A DNA stretch of 64,000 nucleotides, from NCBI RefSeq assembly GCF_003860345.1, contig NZ_CP034179.1, positions 1,782,001 through 1,846,000 on the forward strand, given 5' to 3'. Position numbers and translations under genes: made by a program. The first letter of the stretch is position 1. The number at the start of each line of letters is the position of its first letter. This document shows, piece after piece, positions 46,531 through 55,611 of this stretch. The notes under the pieces were generated by a model, which did no database searches, was not told the DNA's origin, and was given only the letters and a program-made list of their open reading frames with translations. Origin of the DNA: Caenibius tardaugens NBRC 16725 (lineage in GTDB: Bacteria > Pseudomonadota > Alphaproteobacteria > Sphingomonadales > Sphingomonadaceae).

Positions 46531-47649
46531 TCAGCCCGTGGCGAGCAATTCGACAATGCGGTGCGCGCTGTGGCCGTCGCCAAACGGGTTATGCGCCCGC
46601 GCCATAGCCGCATAAGCATCGGAATCATCGAGAAGACGGAAGGTTTCGGCCACGATCCGGTCCGAATCGGTACCGACCAGCCGGGCCGTACCTGCTTCCA
46701 CGCCTTCGGGGCGTTCGGTCGTCTCGCGCATCACCAGCACGGGCTTGCCCAGTGCGGGGGCTTCTTCCTGCACCCCGCCGCTATCGGTCAGCATCAGTGT
46801 GGCAATATCGATCAGACGGGCGAAATGCGGATAATCGAGCGGGGCGATCAGGGCGACATTATCCAGCCCCGCCAATTCCGCCTCCATCACCGACTGCACA
46901 TGCGGGTTGAGATGCACCGGAAAGATCAGCGCAACATCGTCGCGCGCGGCAATCTGGCGTATCGCCCGCGCGATCCCCTGCATCCCGTCGCCGAAATTCT
47001 CGCGCCGGTGGCTGGTCACACCGATAATCCGTTTCCCGGCGAAGCGAGCTTCCAGCTCGGTCAGCCCGGCCGCCAGTTCGGGCTTTTCCCGAATCTGTGC
47101 GGTGACCCAATGCAGGGCATCGATCACGGTGTTGCCGGTGACGTGAATCGCCGCCGGATCGGTATTTTCGCGCTTCAGCGCATCGGCCGCCGTTTCGGTG
47201 GGCGCACAATGCAGCCGCGCCATCGTGCCGATGATCTTGCGATTGATCTCTTCCGGCCAGGGGTGATGGATATTGCCCGACCGCAGCCCCGCTTCGACAT
47301 GGGCCACGGGAATCTTGCGGTAATAGGCGGCCAGCGCGCCGCACATGGCCGTCGCCGTATCCCCCTGCACCACCACCCAGTCGGGGCGTTCCGCATCCAG
47401 AACCTGCCCGATCCCGGTCAGCAGCCGCGCAGTCAGGGCATCGAGGCTCTGATCGGGCTGCATGACGTTGAGATCGTGATCGGGTGCGACGCCAGCAATG
47501 GCCAGCACCTGATCGAGCATGCCGCGATGTTGCCCGGTTACGCAGACACGGCTGACAAACCGCGAATCGCCCCGCAGTGCATGGACCAGCGGAAACATCT
47601 TGATCGCTTCCGGCCGGGTGCCGAAAACAGTAAGTATTTTTAGAGCCAT
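46531..47649 (-). CDS. wecB: UDP-N-acetylglucosamine 2-epimerase (non-hydrolysing)
   Basis: 372 residues. Converts UDP-GlcNAc to UDP-ManNAc for surface polysaccharide. Motifs: VFGTRPEAIKMFPLVHAL (about 8-25), GDTATAMCGALAAYYRKIPVAHVEAGLRS (about 97-125), HRRENFGDGM (about 212-221) and LTDSGGVQEEAPALGKPVLVMRETTERPEG (about 286-315). With wecC it forms a UDP-ManNAcA supply unit, but no glycosyltransferase is adjacent. The ribosome site AGGAAGG partly lies in the CTAG edge of repeat B. Confidence 0.95.
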   Translation of the reverse strand: MALKILTVFGTRPEAIKMFPLVHALRGDSRFVSRVCVTGQHRGMLDQVLAIAGVAPDHDLNVMQPDQSLDALTARLLTGIGQVLDAERPDWVVVQGDTATAMCGALAAYYRKIPVAHVEAGLRSGNIHHPWPEEINRKIIGTMARLHCAPTETAADALKRENTDPAAIHVTGNTVIDALHWVTAQIREKPELAAGLTELEARFAGKRIIGVTSHRRENFGDGMQGIARAIRQIAARDDVALIFPVHLNPHVQSVMEAELAGLDNVALIAPLDYPHFARLIDIATLMLTDSGGVQEEAPALGKPVLVMRETTERPEGVEAGTARLVGTDSDRIVAETFRLLDDSDAYAAMARAHNPFGDGHSAHRIVELLATG

Positions 47650-47658
47650 GCGCCCTTC

Positions 47659-47735
47659 CTAGTGTGGTGGATTTGAAATTCGCATCATTAATCGGCTAGG
47701 TGCGGCGCGAATTTCAAATCCATAAACCACACTAG
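47659..47735. repeat. CTAG-bounded palindromic repeat, copy B (diverged)
   Basis: 77 bases, CTAGTG to CACTAG, with arms ggatttgaaattcgc and gcgaatttcaaatcc (perfect 15 bp). The plan matches copies A and C but the arm and centre sequence differ, so it is a diverged subtype. It sits 10 bases before the wecB ATG. Confidence 0.85.
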
Positions 47736-47747
47736 AATCGATAAATT

Positions 47748-47823
47748 CTAGTGACCCTTATGAATCTGAAGTTCGCTCAGCGCCTGCCTCAGAATGCTGC
47801 GAACTGCAGATTCGGGTCACTAG
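47748..47823. repeat. CTAG-bounded palindromic repeat, copy C
   Basis: 76 bases from CTAGTG to CACTAG, 12 bases from copy B. Close to the reverse complement of copy A over its 64 outer bases (about 60 identities by eye), including gaatctgaagttcgc; one arm carries a single change. Confidence 0.88.
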
Positions 47824-47861
47824 CGTCCAATGGTTAAGGGCGCATTGGCGATAACGGGGCC

Positions 47862-48410
47862 TTATTGAACCGGATCGTCCGGGCTTTCGACAGTGCCAGC
47901 GGCGGCTTCTGCGGCCTTGCGTTCCTCATGCTCTTTCTCGAGCTGTTCCACCCGGCCCTGTTCCTCCGCGGCATCGGCATCGACGGTCGACAGCCGTTCT
48001 TCCCGCGCCTTGGCGATCAGTTCGCCGAACCGGTCTGCACCGCTTTCCTTGGCTTCGCCGCGCGCGGCGGCCAGCAGCTTCTGCGTACAGCCGAATTCCC
48101 CGCCCATCCCGACAGGCGAGCAGGAATTGGTGCCGGTGGCCCCGACCGTTTCATAGGCCAGCACACGTTCGGTCCATGCCTTGTTGGCGGGATCGCCGCT
48201 CAACCGCAGATCTTCGGGGATACGATAGCGCTCGTTCTCGGCCTTGCGGGCGCAGACGGTGATTTCCCCCGCCGTCGATTGCGGACATGCATCATCGCCG
48301 TAAATGATAAGCTGGTTGACCTTGTAGTCCTGATCCTGCGCTGCGGCAGGCGCCGCCCAGGCGGCCAAGGTCAAAGCGGAAAAACCGACGGCAATCAGGC
48401 GTTTCATCAT
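47862..48410 (-). CDS. Secreted hypothetical protein (182 residues)
   Basis: The start at 48410 (first of two ATG codons) has GGAGTTGAG just upstream; the longer frame is not needed. Sec signal peptide MMKRLIAVGFSALTLAAWAAPAAAQ (cleavage near residue 25). The mature part begins KVNQLIIYGDDACPQST, with three further cysteines in TVCARK, SCSPVG and GCTQKL, and ends in an acidic, charged helix (about 140-170). No domain name can be given. Single gene on the minus strand, convergent with nothing. Probably periplasmic. Confidence 0.7.
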   Translation of the reverse strand: MMKRLIAVGFSALTLAAWAAPAAAQDQDYKVNQLIIYGDDACPQSTAGEITVCARKAENERYRIPEDLRLSGDPANKAWTERVLAYETVGATGTNSCSPVGMGGEFGCTQKLLAAARGEAKESGADRFGELIAKAREERLSTVDADAAEEQGRVEQLEKEHEERKAAEAAAGTVESPDDPVQ

Positions 48411-48544
48411 CTCAACTCCATGGCGGAACACGCCGCCCCCTTTTTCCCTGCCCAGAGGCACCAATCCTGCTGAACCGGATATGACCCGGGCGGGTTGCAC
48501 CGCATCCTGTTCGGATACCATGCTATAGATCAAATGCGTAACTG

Positions 48545-49069
48545 TCAGATTCTTTCCGAAAGCCGGATGGCAAGGCGGCACCCCGCCCGGATTGCCCCCG
48601 ACAGCAGCGGGTAAGCCGGGGCCTGTTCCGCACCGGCAGCCAGCGCGGCATCGCGATGTTCACGTTCATCCGCGCGGAATGCCTCGACCAAAGTGGCCAG
48701 TTCGGGATCATCACCACCCGACAGTTCATCGAGTTGTGCGGTATAATGACGGTCGATTTCCTCTTCCACCGCCGCCGTACAGGCCATCGCGGCCTTCGGC
48801 CCGATCAGCGCGGTGGCAGCGCCCAGCGCAAAGCCCGCAACAGACCAGAACGGCTGCAACAGCGTGGGGCGCACCCCGCGCTGCGCCATAAGTGCATTGA
48901 AACGGGCAAGATGATCGTCTTCCTGACGGGCCATCCCTGCGATTTCGCCCGCGTGGGGGCCATTGCTGCCCAGTACCGCCAGTTGCCCAGCATAGATGCG
49001 CGTCGCCCCATATTCGCCCGCCTGATCCACGCGAATCATGCATGCGGTATCGGTTTTGTCACTGCGCAT
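48545..49069 (-). CDS. coq7: Demethoxyubiquinone hydroxylase (Coq7 family)
   Basis: 174 residues from the ATG at 49069. Di-iron monooxygenase late in ubiquinone synthesis. Iron ligands of the ferritin-like fold are seen as VDQAGEYGATRIYAGQ (about 13-28), ARQEDDHLARFN (about 44-55), EEEIDRHY (about 95-102) and the second DEREHRDAAL (about 128-137). Overlaps the end of dsbB by 11 bases, so it is co-transcribed. Ubiquinone then feeds the bc1 complex encoded at 2.5-5.3 kb. Confidence 0.94.
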   Translation of the reverse strand: MRSDKTDTACMIRVDQAGEYGATRIYAGQLAVLGSNGPHAGEIAGMARQEDDHLARFNALMAQRGVRPTLLQPFWSVAGFALGAATALIGPKAAMACTAAVEEEIDRHYTAQLDELSGGDDPELATLVEAFRADEREHRDAALAAGAEQAPAYPLLSGAIRAGCRLAIRLSERI

Positions 49070-49574
49070 CGGGTAATCCCTTATCCTTTGGCCCTTTACG
49101 ATTTGGCCCGCCTTTCGCCAGCAAAACGAAAATCGCCAGTGCGCCCAGAGTCGAGAAAAGGAAATTCCATCCGGCCAGCGAAATACCGGCCAGTTCCCAC
49201 TGCACCTGATCGCATTGCACCAGCGGTTTGGCGAAAATCGCCTCCAGCGGGTCGCCGCCGGCGCTGCCCACCGTGCCGCTACAGGCGGTGAGCCCTTCCC
49301 ACCAGCGATATTCCACACCCGCGTGAAAGGCCCCGATCAGACCGGAGACGAGAATCGCCACTGCGGCCAGTGAAACCCACAACTGACGCGGTGACGCCAC
49401 GAAGCCGATGGCAGCCAGCGCCACGGCCACGAAATGCGGATACCGCTGCCACCAGCACATTTCGCAAGGATAGAGGCCGAACGCATATTGCCCGACATAA
49501 GCCCCGGCGAGCAGGCCCGCAGGCACGATCAGGGCGAGGATATTGGCCTGCCGTACCGATAGAGCCCCTGCCAT
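49059..49574 (-). CDS. dsbB: Disulfide bond formation protein B
   Basis: 171 residues. Inner-membrane quinone-linked oxidant of DsbA. Four hydrophobic segments, the first periplasmic cysteine pair in LYPCEMCWWQRYPHF (CxxC, about 36-39), and the second pair in ACSGTVGSAGG...PLVQC (about 97 and 121). The order of segments matches DsbB. It starts 3 bases after ctpA and overlaps coq7. Confidence 0.92.
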   Translation of the reverse strand: MAGALSVRQANILALIVPAGLLAGAYVGQYAFGLYPCEMCWWQRYPHFVAVALAAIGFVASPRQLWVSLAAVAILVSGLIGAFHAGVEYRWWEGLTACSGTVGSAGGDPLEAIFAKPLVQCDQVQWELAGISLAGWNFLFSTLGALAIFVLLAKGGPNRKGPKDKGLPDAQ

Positions 49575-49577
49575 GGT

Positions 49578-50924
49578 TCAGTTACGCTTGCCCGCCGGAC
49601 GCACCGTCACGCTATCCGCGCGGCGCAGTGTTTCCAGCGCGTAATAGAGCTGGAAATCCTCGATACCCTTGGCCTTCAGTTCTTCGGGCGTGGCGGAAAA
49701 GCGCGGATCGGCGTTCTTGTCGATCTGCAACTGTTTGTCGTCGAGATCGACTTCGTTGACCAGGTGGCCACGCAAGTCGGATTCGCGGTAACGCAGCTTG
49801 GCCCGCTTCGCGCGGTCGGGATCGGAAAGCTGCGGCACCGTGATATCCGGTTCGATGCCGCCTTCCTGCACCGAACGCCCCGAAGGGGTGTAATACCGTG
49901 CCGTGGTGATTTTCAGCGCGCTGTCGCGTGTCAACGGCAGCAGCGTCTGCACGCTGCCCTTGCCGAAGCTGGTTTCGCCCATGACCAGCGCACGCCGGTG
50001 ATCCTGCAGGGCACCTGCGACAATTTCGGAAGCCGAGGCCGAACCCGCATCGATCAGCACGACAATCGGCACACCCTTGACCACATCGCCGCGATAGACC
50101 TTCTCCGCATCGTAATAGATGTTTTCGCGCTGCACGCGGCCGCGCTGCGAAACGATCTGCCCACTGTCGAGGAACAGGTCAGACAGCGCCACGGCTTCGT
50201 CCAGCGACCCGCCGGGGTTGGAACGCAAGTCGAGCAGAAGGCCCTTCAGCGTACCACCAGCCTGACGACGCAGGTTCTGGATTTCGTTCTTCACGTCCGC
50301 ACCGACATCGCGCGAGAATTCGTTCACCGTGATCAAACCGATATTCCCGGCCTCGAGCTTTGACGTCACGGGTTCCAGTTCGATCACCCCGCGCGTAACC
50401 GTCACATCGAAGGGTTCATCCCGGCCCGCCCGGAAAATCGTCAGCCGGATTTGCGTGCCCGCCGGGCCGCGCATCTTGGCGACGGCTTCGTCCAGTTCGA
50501 GCCCGTAGATCAGCTTGCCATCGAGGTGCGTGATGAAATCGCCCGCCTTCACACCGGCCTTTTCGGCGGGGCTGCCACGGAAGGGCGAAATCACTTTCAC
50601 CGCCTGGTCATCCATCGTAACCGACAGTCCGAGCCCCTGATAATTGCCGTCGATCATCGTTTCGAGGCGCTGCAGATCAGAGCCATCGAGATAGGCGGAA
50701 TGGGGATCGAGCGCGGCCAGCATCCCGTCAATCGCCCCGCGCACCAGTTTCTCGTCATCCACCGGTTCGACGTAGTTCGCCTTGATCCGTTGATAGACCG
50801 CGTAAAGCTTGCCGAATTGCGGCGCGGCGCGGCCATCCACCTGCGCAAGCCCGGCGGTGGCGACGGGCAAAAGCGCGACGGAAGTGACGAGCGCGATCGA
50901 ACGCATCAGAGGGGCGATTTTCAT
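49578..50924 (-). CDS. ctpA: Carboxy-terminal processing protease (S41 family)
   Basis: 448 residues from the ATG at 50924. Signal peptide (about 1-28). The PDZ domain (about 90-165) has GLGLSVTMDDQAVKVISPFRGSPAEKAGVKAGD. The catalytic Ser lies in DAGSASASEIVAGALQDH (about 300-317) and the Lys in ETSFGKGSVQ (about 325-334). Periplasmic protease that trims C-termini of cell-wall and envelope proteins. It follows the EnvC-like gene, the usual order. Confidence 0.96.
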   Translation of the reverse strand: MKIAPLMRSIALVTSVALLPVATAGLAQVDGRAAPQFGKLYAVYQRIKANYVEPVDDEKLVRGAIDGMLAALDPHSAYLDGSDLQRLETMIDGNYQGLGLSVTMDDQAVKVISPFRGSPAEKAGVKAGDFITHLDGKLIYGLELDEAVAKMRGPAGTQIRLTIFRAGRDEPFDVTVTRGVIELEPVTSKLEAGNIGLITVNEFSRDVGADVKNEIQNLRRQAGGTLKGLLLDLRSNPGGSLDEAVALSDLFLDSGQIVSQRGRVQRENIYYDAEKVYRGDVVKGVPIVVLIDAGSASASEIVAGALQDHRRALVMGETSFGKGSVQTLLPLTRDSALKITTARYYTPSGRSVQEGGIEPDITVPQLSDPDRAKRAKLRYRESDLRGHLVNEVDLDDKQLQIDKNADPRFSATPEELKAKGIEDFQLYYALETLRRADSVTVRPAGKRN

Positions 50925-51057
50925 GAGGATGCTCTCTATCGCGCCAGCGACCTGAACACCAGATGAGGATTGCAAGGGCCGTGCGACAAAACGGCATTTC
51001 CTTCCGGCTCAGGCGATTTCCGGCAACACCCCCATCGCCAGCGGGCAAGGCCTTGTT

Positions 51058-52275
51058 TCAGCCAAGATATTCCATGGGGTTCACCGCTTCGCCCGCGCGC
51101 CGCAGTTCCAGCGTAACCGTAGGCCGGGCCGGACCGGCAACGCCCAGCGGCGCCCCGCCGACCAGCCGGTCGCCCACAGCAACCGAAACCCGCGCCAGAC
51201 CGGTTACCAGCGTGATCCAGCCGCCGGGATGTTCGAGAATGACGATCTGGCCATAGCCCCGGTAAGCTCCGGCAAAGGCGATCCGCCCGCTGGCCGGAGC
51301 CACCACCTGTGCCGCCGGGCGCGTGGCAAATGTCACCCCCTCGTTGCGAATCCCGCCGCTGGTGATCGCGCCGAACCCTGCGACGACCCGCCCCGCAACG
51401 GGCAACTGGTACCCCGAGGGTGGCCGGACCACTTGCTGCGGTGCCACCGGTTGCGCCCCTGCGATCTGTGATTCCTGCGGCCTTGCGGGCCGGGCGATGG
51501 GCCCGTCGAGCGCGGCAAGCTGCCGCCGCAAAGACCCGGCCTTGTCCAGTTGCACGACCAGTGAATCGAGATCGCGGGCCTGTTCTGCCAGGGCCAACGC
51601 CCGCTCCGCCTCGCGCGCAGCCGTTCCACTCGCCTCCCGCGAAGCCAGACGCTGGCGTGTTTCCAACGTGGCCAGCGCCTCGCGCCGACGCACGAGTTCC
51701 GTTTCATCCGAACGCAATGACGCCAGACCCTGACGCGCCTGTTGCTCCAGCGCCTTGCCCTGGGCAATTTCGCTGCGCAGGGCCGCTGTGCGGCGTTCCA
51801 CTTGCGGCAGGGTGCTGGCCAGCATAGCCCGCAGATAGACCACTTCGCGGACGGACCCCGGACGCAGCAACGAAAGCGCAACCGGCCTGCGCGAGAAATT
51901 CTGCAGCGATGCCGTCAGTTCGACCAGCGGTTTCTGCTTTTGCGCCAGCCGCACGCGCAAGGCCGCCCGTTGGCGTTCCACGAGCGCCAGCCGGGCCTGC
52001 CCGGCCGAGATATTGGCCTCCGATTGCTGAATACGCGCGGCCAGCGCCGCCGCTTCGCTGGCGGTCTTCTCCGCCGCACGCGTCGCCCGGGCCGCATCCG
52101 CTTCCAGCTTTTCCGCCCGTTTCTGCGCGGCCTCGCGATCCGCCAGCGCCCGGTTCAACGCCATGCGCGTTTCATTCGGATCATCGGAAATCGCATCGCG
52201 CTGCGCCGATGCGCCCACGGCCATACCGGCCAGCGCCAGCGCAACAAGCGGACGGACGCGGAAAAACGCTGTCAT
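51058..52275 (-). CDS. envC: EnvC-like murein hydrolase activator with degenerate LytM domain
   Basis: 405 residues from the ATG at 52275; a GTG at 52290 is possible. Signal peptide (about 1-25), a long coiled-coil (about 30-260, Ala/Arg/Glu-rich), then a C-terminal LytM (peptidase M23) domain. The zinc ligands of active M23 enzymes are missing: the HxxxD position reads RNEGVTF and the HxH position reads TVTLELR. This is the EnvC/NlpD condition, where the domain activates amidases and does not cut. It likely helps cell separation. Neighbours ctpA and rlmH support the call. Confidence 0.9.
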   Translation of the reverse strand: MTAFFRVRPLVALALAGMAVGASAQRDAISDDPNETRMALNRALADREAAQKRAEKLEADAARATRAAEKTASEAAALAARIQQSEANISAGQARLALVERQRAALRVRLAQKQKPLVELTASLQNFSRRPVALSLLRPGSVREVVYLRAMLASTLPQVERRTAALRSEIAQGKALEQQARQGLASLRSDETELVRRREALATLETRQRLASREASGTAAREAERALALAEQARDLDSLVVQLDKAGSLRRQLAALDGPIARPARPQESQIAGAQPVAPQQVVRPPSGYQLPVAGRVVAGFGAITSGGIRNEGVTFATRPAAQVVAPASGRIAFAGAYRGYGQIVILEHPGGWITLVTGLARVSVAVGDRLVGGAPLGVAGPARPTVTLELRRAGEAVNPMEYLG

Positions 52276-52279
52276 GACG

Positions 52280-52702
52280 TCAACCCGCACGGTGATAGGG
52301 ATGCCCGGCGAGGATCGCGGTCGCCCGGAACAGTTGTTCCATCAGCATGGCACGCACCAGAAGATGGGGCCATGTCGCCTTGCCGAACGAGATCAGCAGG
52401 TCCGCCTCCGCCCGCGCGGCATCACCATGGCCATCGTGGGCACCGATGACAAAGCGGGTTTCGCGCACCCCGTCATCGCGCCAGCGGCCCAGCAAGGCAG
52501 CGAACTGTTCCGACGTCATATCCTTGCCGCGTTCATCGAGCAGGACCGTGCGCGCCGGGGTGAGCGGCGGGGAAATGGTTCCACCGGTTTCAGGCAGTTC
52601 CGTCAGTTTGAAAGGCCAGGAAATACGCTTTTCATAGCGCGCAACCAGTTCGGCTTCTGGCGAACGGCCAATCTTCCCCCGGGCGATCACGTGCAAGCGC
52701 AT
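52280..52702 (-). CDS. rlmH: 23S rRNA (pseudouridine-1915 N3) methyltransferase
   Basis: 140 residues from the ATG at 52702 (MRLHVIARGKIGRSPEAELVARYEKRI). SPOUT-fold methyltransferase that marks the ribosomal intersubunit bridge after translation begins. The conserved TVLLDERGKDMTSEQFAALL segment (about 50-69) and the knot region RFVIGAHDGHG with the C-terminal KATWPHLLVRAMLMEQLFRA are typical. It follows rsfS, with which it is linked in most proteobacteria. A slightly short form, as is normal in alphaproteobacteria. Confidence 0.95.
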   Translation of the reverse strand: MRLHVIARGKIGRSPEAELVARYEKRISWPFKLTELPETGGTISPPLTPARTVLLDERGKDMTSEQFAALLGRWRDDGVRETRFVIGAHDGHGDAARAEADLLISFGKATWPHLLVRAMLMEQLFRATAILAGHPYHRAG

Positions 52703-52873
52703 AAGGACTGCTATCTGTCCGAGGCGGAATGGGCAACCGATCGCCGCCAAAAAACCGGAAATCTTCTTCGGGGAACAGCCGCCCTGCGCCGCCAAACCTG
52801 TTTTGACGGCGCGAGACATACAAGGGGCCACACGCATCCCGGCAACGGACCGTTGCGGTGCGCGATGGCCGGA

Positions 52874-53302
52874 TCAGGCCTGGCCCACCGCCGTCGCTGC
52901 CGCGTCGCCGAAGCCCCACATCCGTTCAAGGTTGTAGAAGCTGCGCACTTCGGGGCGGAACAGGTGCACCACCACATCGGCGGCATCGATCAGCACCCAG
53001 TCGGCGGCGGGAAGCCCTTCGACCCGGGGATTGCCGAAACCGCCCTGTTTCAGCCGTTCGGCAAGTTTCTGGGCAATAGCCGCGACCTGACGCGTCGAAC
53101 GACCCGACGCGATTACCATGTAATCGGCCATGCTCGACTTGCCCTGAAGCGGAATGCAGATGACCTCCTGCGCCTGATCCTCGTCAAGCGAGGTCAGCAC
53201 GAGGTCGAGCATCGACCCGGGTTCCGGGTCAGTACCGGGGATGGCCATGGCCTCTCCGGCAGTGGTTCCAGCCGAAGCCGGTGTTGTCTGCGCGTGATTC
53301 AT
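52874..53302 (-). CDS. rsfS: Ribosomal silencing factor RsfS
   Basis: 142 residues. Binds ribosomal protein uL14 and blocks subunit joining in poor conditions. The conserved core DYMVIASGRSTRQVAAIAQKLAERLKQGG (about 60-88) and the signature ADWVLIDAADVVVHLFRPEVRSFYNLERMW (about 100-129) are clear. An extra N-terminal 30-residue extension is Ala/Thr-rich. It lies between nadD and rlmH. Confidence 0.95.
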   Translation of the reverse strand: MNHAQTTPASAGTTAGEAMAIPGTDPEPGSMLDLVLTSLDEDQAQEVICIPLQGKSSMADYMVIASGRSTRQVAAIAQKLAERLKQGGFGNPRVEGLPAADWVLIDAADVVVHLFRPEVRSFYNLERMWGFGDAAATAVGQA

Positions 53303-53359
53303 CGCAGTTATTTGCGCTCCTTGCAGCGGGGTCGACAGGCAGAAATGGCGCGTGACGCG

Positions 53360-54061
53360 TCATGCGCCGCCCGCCTTGCTGTTGCCGGTATGGATGATGT
53401 CGTGCGTCAATTGATCCCTCAGCAGCCCCCCATGATAGCGTGAGGCCCAGTCAGGATCGGCGTGGCGAAGCTGTGTCGCCGAGCGCGGATCAGGATCGAA
53501 ACGCAATTCTATCAGCGCCGGTGCGCTCCATTTACCCCGTTTACGAAAACTGGCGGCGTCGACACGGTATCTTCGCAACCAGGCCATTGCGGGGCTCGCA
53601 ATCGCGGCAGCATCATAACCCGGCCGCGCAATCACCGCAATCGGCATGATTTTCGCGATACCGCGCCAATCTTTCCAGCGATGGAATTGGGCGAGGTTAT
53701 CGGCCCCCATCAACCACACAAACCGCCGTTTCGGCCAGCGCCGGACCAGAGCCCGCAAGGTGTCGACCGTATAGCGCGAGGGCCAGTGCCGTTCGATCGC
53801 GCTGACACGGATCGGCGCACGCCGCGCCGCAGCCCGGGCGGAACACACCCGCGCGCCCAAAGGCGCCATGCCCCGATTCGGCTTGAGCGGATTGCCGGGC
53901 GACACCAGCCACCACGCCTCGTCCAGCCCCAGTGCGGCCATGGCGAAGAGCGTGATCCGCCGGTGCCCCCCATGCGCAGGGTTGAAGCTGCCGCCGAGCA
54001 GCCCCGTGCGCGGGCCATTGCGCCGCTTGTGCGCCACCCTATCGCGCGTCCGGCGTGCCAC
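53360..54061 (-). CDS. nadD: Nicotinate-nucleotide adenylyltransferase
   Basis: 233 residues with a GTG start at 54061; a GTG at 54037 is a good alternative that would give 225. Converts nicotinate mononucleotide to deamido-NAD with ATP. The nucleotidyltransferase motif GLLGGSFNPAHGGHRRI is at about 21-37, WWLVSPGNPLK at about 51-61 and VWLMGADNLAQFHRWKDW at about 114-131, followed by the SRYTVDTL variant of the ISSTxIR site. The start is near the proA stop, so the two genes are coupled. Confidence 0.92.
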   Translation of the reverse strand: MARRTRDRVAHKRRNGPRTGLLGGSFNPAHGGHRRITLFAMAALGLDEAWWLVSPGNPLKPNRGMAPLGARVCSARAAARRAPIRVSAIERHWPSRYTVDTLRALVRRWPKRRFVWLMGADNLAQFHRWKDWRGIAKIMPIAVIARPGYDAAAIASPAMAWLRRYRVDAASFRKRGKWSAPALIELRFDPDPRSATQLRHADPDWASRYHGGLLRDQLTHDIIHTGNSKAGGA

Positions 54062-54069
54062 CGCTTCGC

Positions 54070-55392
54070 TCAGGGGCGGGTCTGCCCGTTGCCGCGCACT
54101 TGCCACTTGTAGGTTGTCAGCCCTTCCAGCGCGACCGGCCCACGGGCATGAATACGCCCTGTGGCAATCCCGATTTCGGCGCCCAGCCCGAATTCCCCGC
54201 CATCCGCGAACTGCGACGATGCGTTGACCATGACAATGGCGGAATCGACTTCGCCGAGAAACCGTTCCGCCACCGCATTGTCGGCCGTGACAATCGCGTC
54301 GGTATGGCCGGAGCTGTGGCGCGCAATATGATCGAGTGCCGCATCGAGTCCATCGACCACCGCGACCGACAAGACCGCATCGAGATATTCCGTATCCCAA
54401 TCCTCATCCGTAGCGGGCAGAATCGCGGGATTAAGAGCCTGCGCACGCGAATCGCCACGCAATTCGCACCCTGCGCCCAACAGATCGCCCACGATGTCCT
54501 GCGCTGCCGGGAAAGCGGCATCGATCAGCAGGGTTTCCATAGCCCCGCAGATTCCGGTGCGGCGCATCTTGGCATTCAACGCCACGATACGTGCCATCTC
54601 GGGATCGGCTGCGGCGTGGACATAGGTGTGGCAGATGCCATCCAGATGGGCGAGCACGGGAACCCGCGCATCGGCCTGCACCCGGGCGACCAGGCTCTTC
54701 CCGCCGCGCGGCACGATCATGTCGATCAGCCCGGTGGCACGCAGCATGGCCCCCACAGCAGCCCGATCCTGCGTAGGCATCAGCTGCACGGCATCGGCGG
54801 GCACCCCGCCCTCCACCAGCCCCTTGACCAGAGCGTTCAGAATGGCGCGGTTGGAATGGATCGCTTCGCTGCCGCCGCGCAGCAACACCGCATTGCCCGC
54901 ACGCACGCACAAGGCGGCCGCATCGGCCGTCACGTTCGGGCGGCTTTCATAAATGATCCCGATCAGCCCGATCGGCACCCGCACGCGCGACAATTGCAGC
55001 CCGTTGGGGCGTTCGGCGCGATCGATCACATCACCGACCGGATCGGGCAGATCCGCCACCGCATCGACCGCATCGGCAATCCCGGCAAGGCGGCCCGAAT
55101 CCAGCCGCAGCCGGTCAAGCATGGCGCCGGTCAGGCCGCGCGCCGCGCCGGCTGCCATATCGAGCGCATTGGCGGCCAGAACATCCGGTTCGGCCTCGCG
55201 CAGGGCCTGCGCCGCGCGATGCAGGGCATGCGCTTTGGCAGGAGAATCCATGCGCGCCAGCGTCCGCTGGGCTATGCGCCCGGCGCTGGCGAGCCGTTCA
55301 ATCAGAGCTTCGGGCGATGATTCAGGCGATTCAACGGGTGTATAGCCCGCTTCGGCAATCAAGGTATTTTCGGCAGTCATGGCCGTGCGCAT
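54070..55392 (-). CDS. proA: Gamma-glutamyl phosphate reductase
   Basis: 440 residues from the ATG at 55392 with AGGGGA 6 bases upstream; an ATG at 55380 is possible. NADPH enzyme of proline synthesis. Motifs: [39 protein letters not shown] (about 138-176), [14 protein letters not shown] (about 225-238) and the catalytic Cys in [13 protein letters not shown] (about 280-292). Length fits. proB is not in the window. It lies upstream of nadD on the same strand. Confidence 0.96.
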   Translation of the reverse strand: MRTAMTAENTLIAEAGYTPVESPESSPEALIERLASAGRIAQRTLARMDSPAKAHALHRAAQALREAEPDVLAANALDMAAGAARGLTGAMLDRLRLDSGRLAGIADAVDAVADLPDPVGDVIDRAERPNGLQLSRVRVPIGLIGIIYESRPNVTADAAALCVRAGNAVLLRGGSEAIHSNRAILNALVKGLVEGGVPADAVQLMPTQDRAAVGAMLRATGLIDMIVPRGGKSLVARVQADARVPVLAHLDGICHTYVHAAADPEMARIVALNAKMRRTGICGAMETLLIDAAFPAAQDIVGDLLGAGCELRGDSRAQALNPAILPATDEDWDTEYLDAVLSVAVVDGLDAALDHIARHSSGHTDAIVTADNAVAERFLGEVDSAIVMVNASSQFADGGEFGLGAEIGIATGRIHARGPVALEGLTTYKWQVRGNGQTRP

Positions 55393-55611
55393 AGCATTCC
55401 CCTGCCCGATTGTCAGGAGCGAATCGGTTCGTTCGGGCGCCTAACAATGCCTTGCAAGGCAGATGGTTCCGGCATCCATCCACCAATTTGAACGGTTCAT
55501 CGCGTGACTCCCTCAACTCATCTGCTTTCCTCCCCACCCACTTTCTGCTGCGACGAACCGCATGCTAGCGAGCCGCCGATTGAGAATACGGGCGAGGGGT
55601 CGCTTTTGAAT

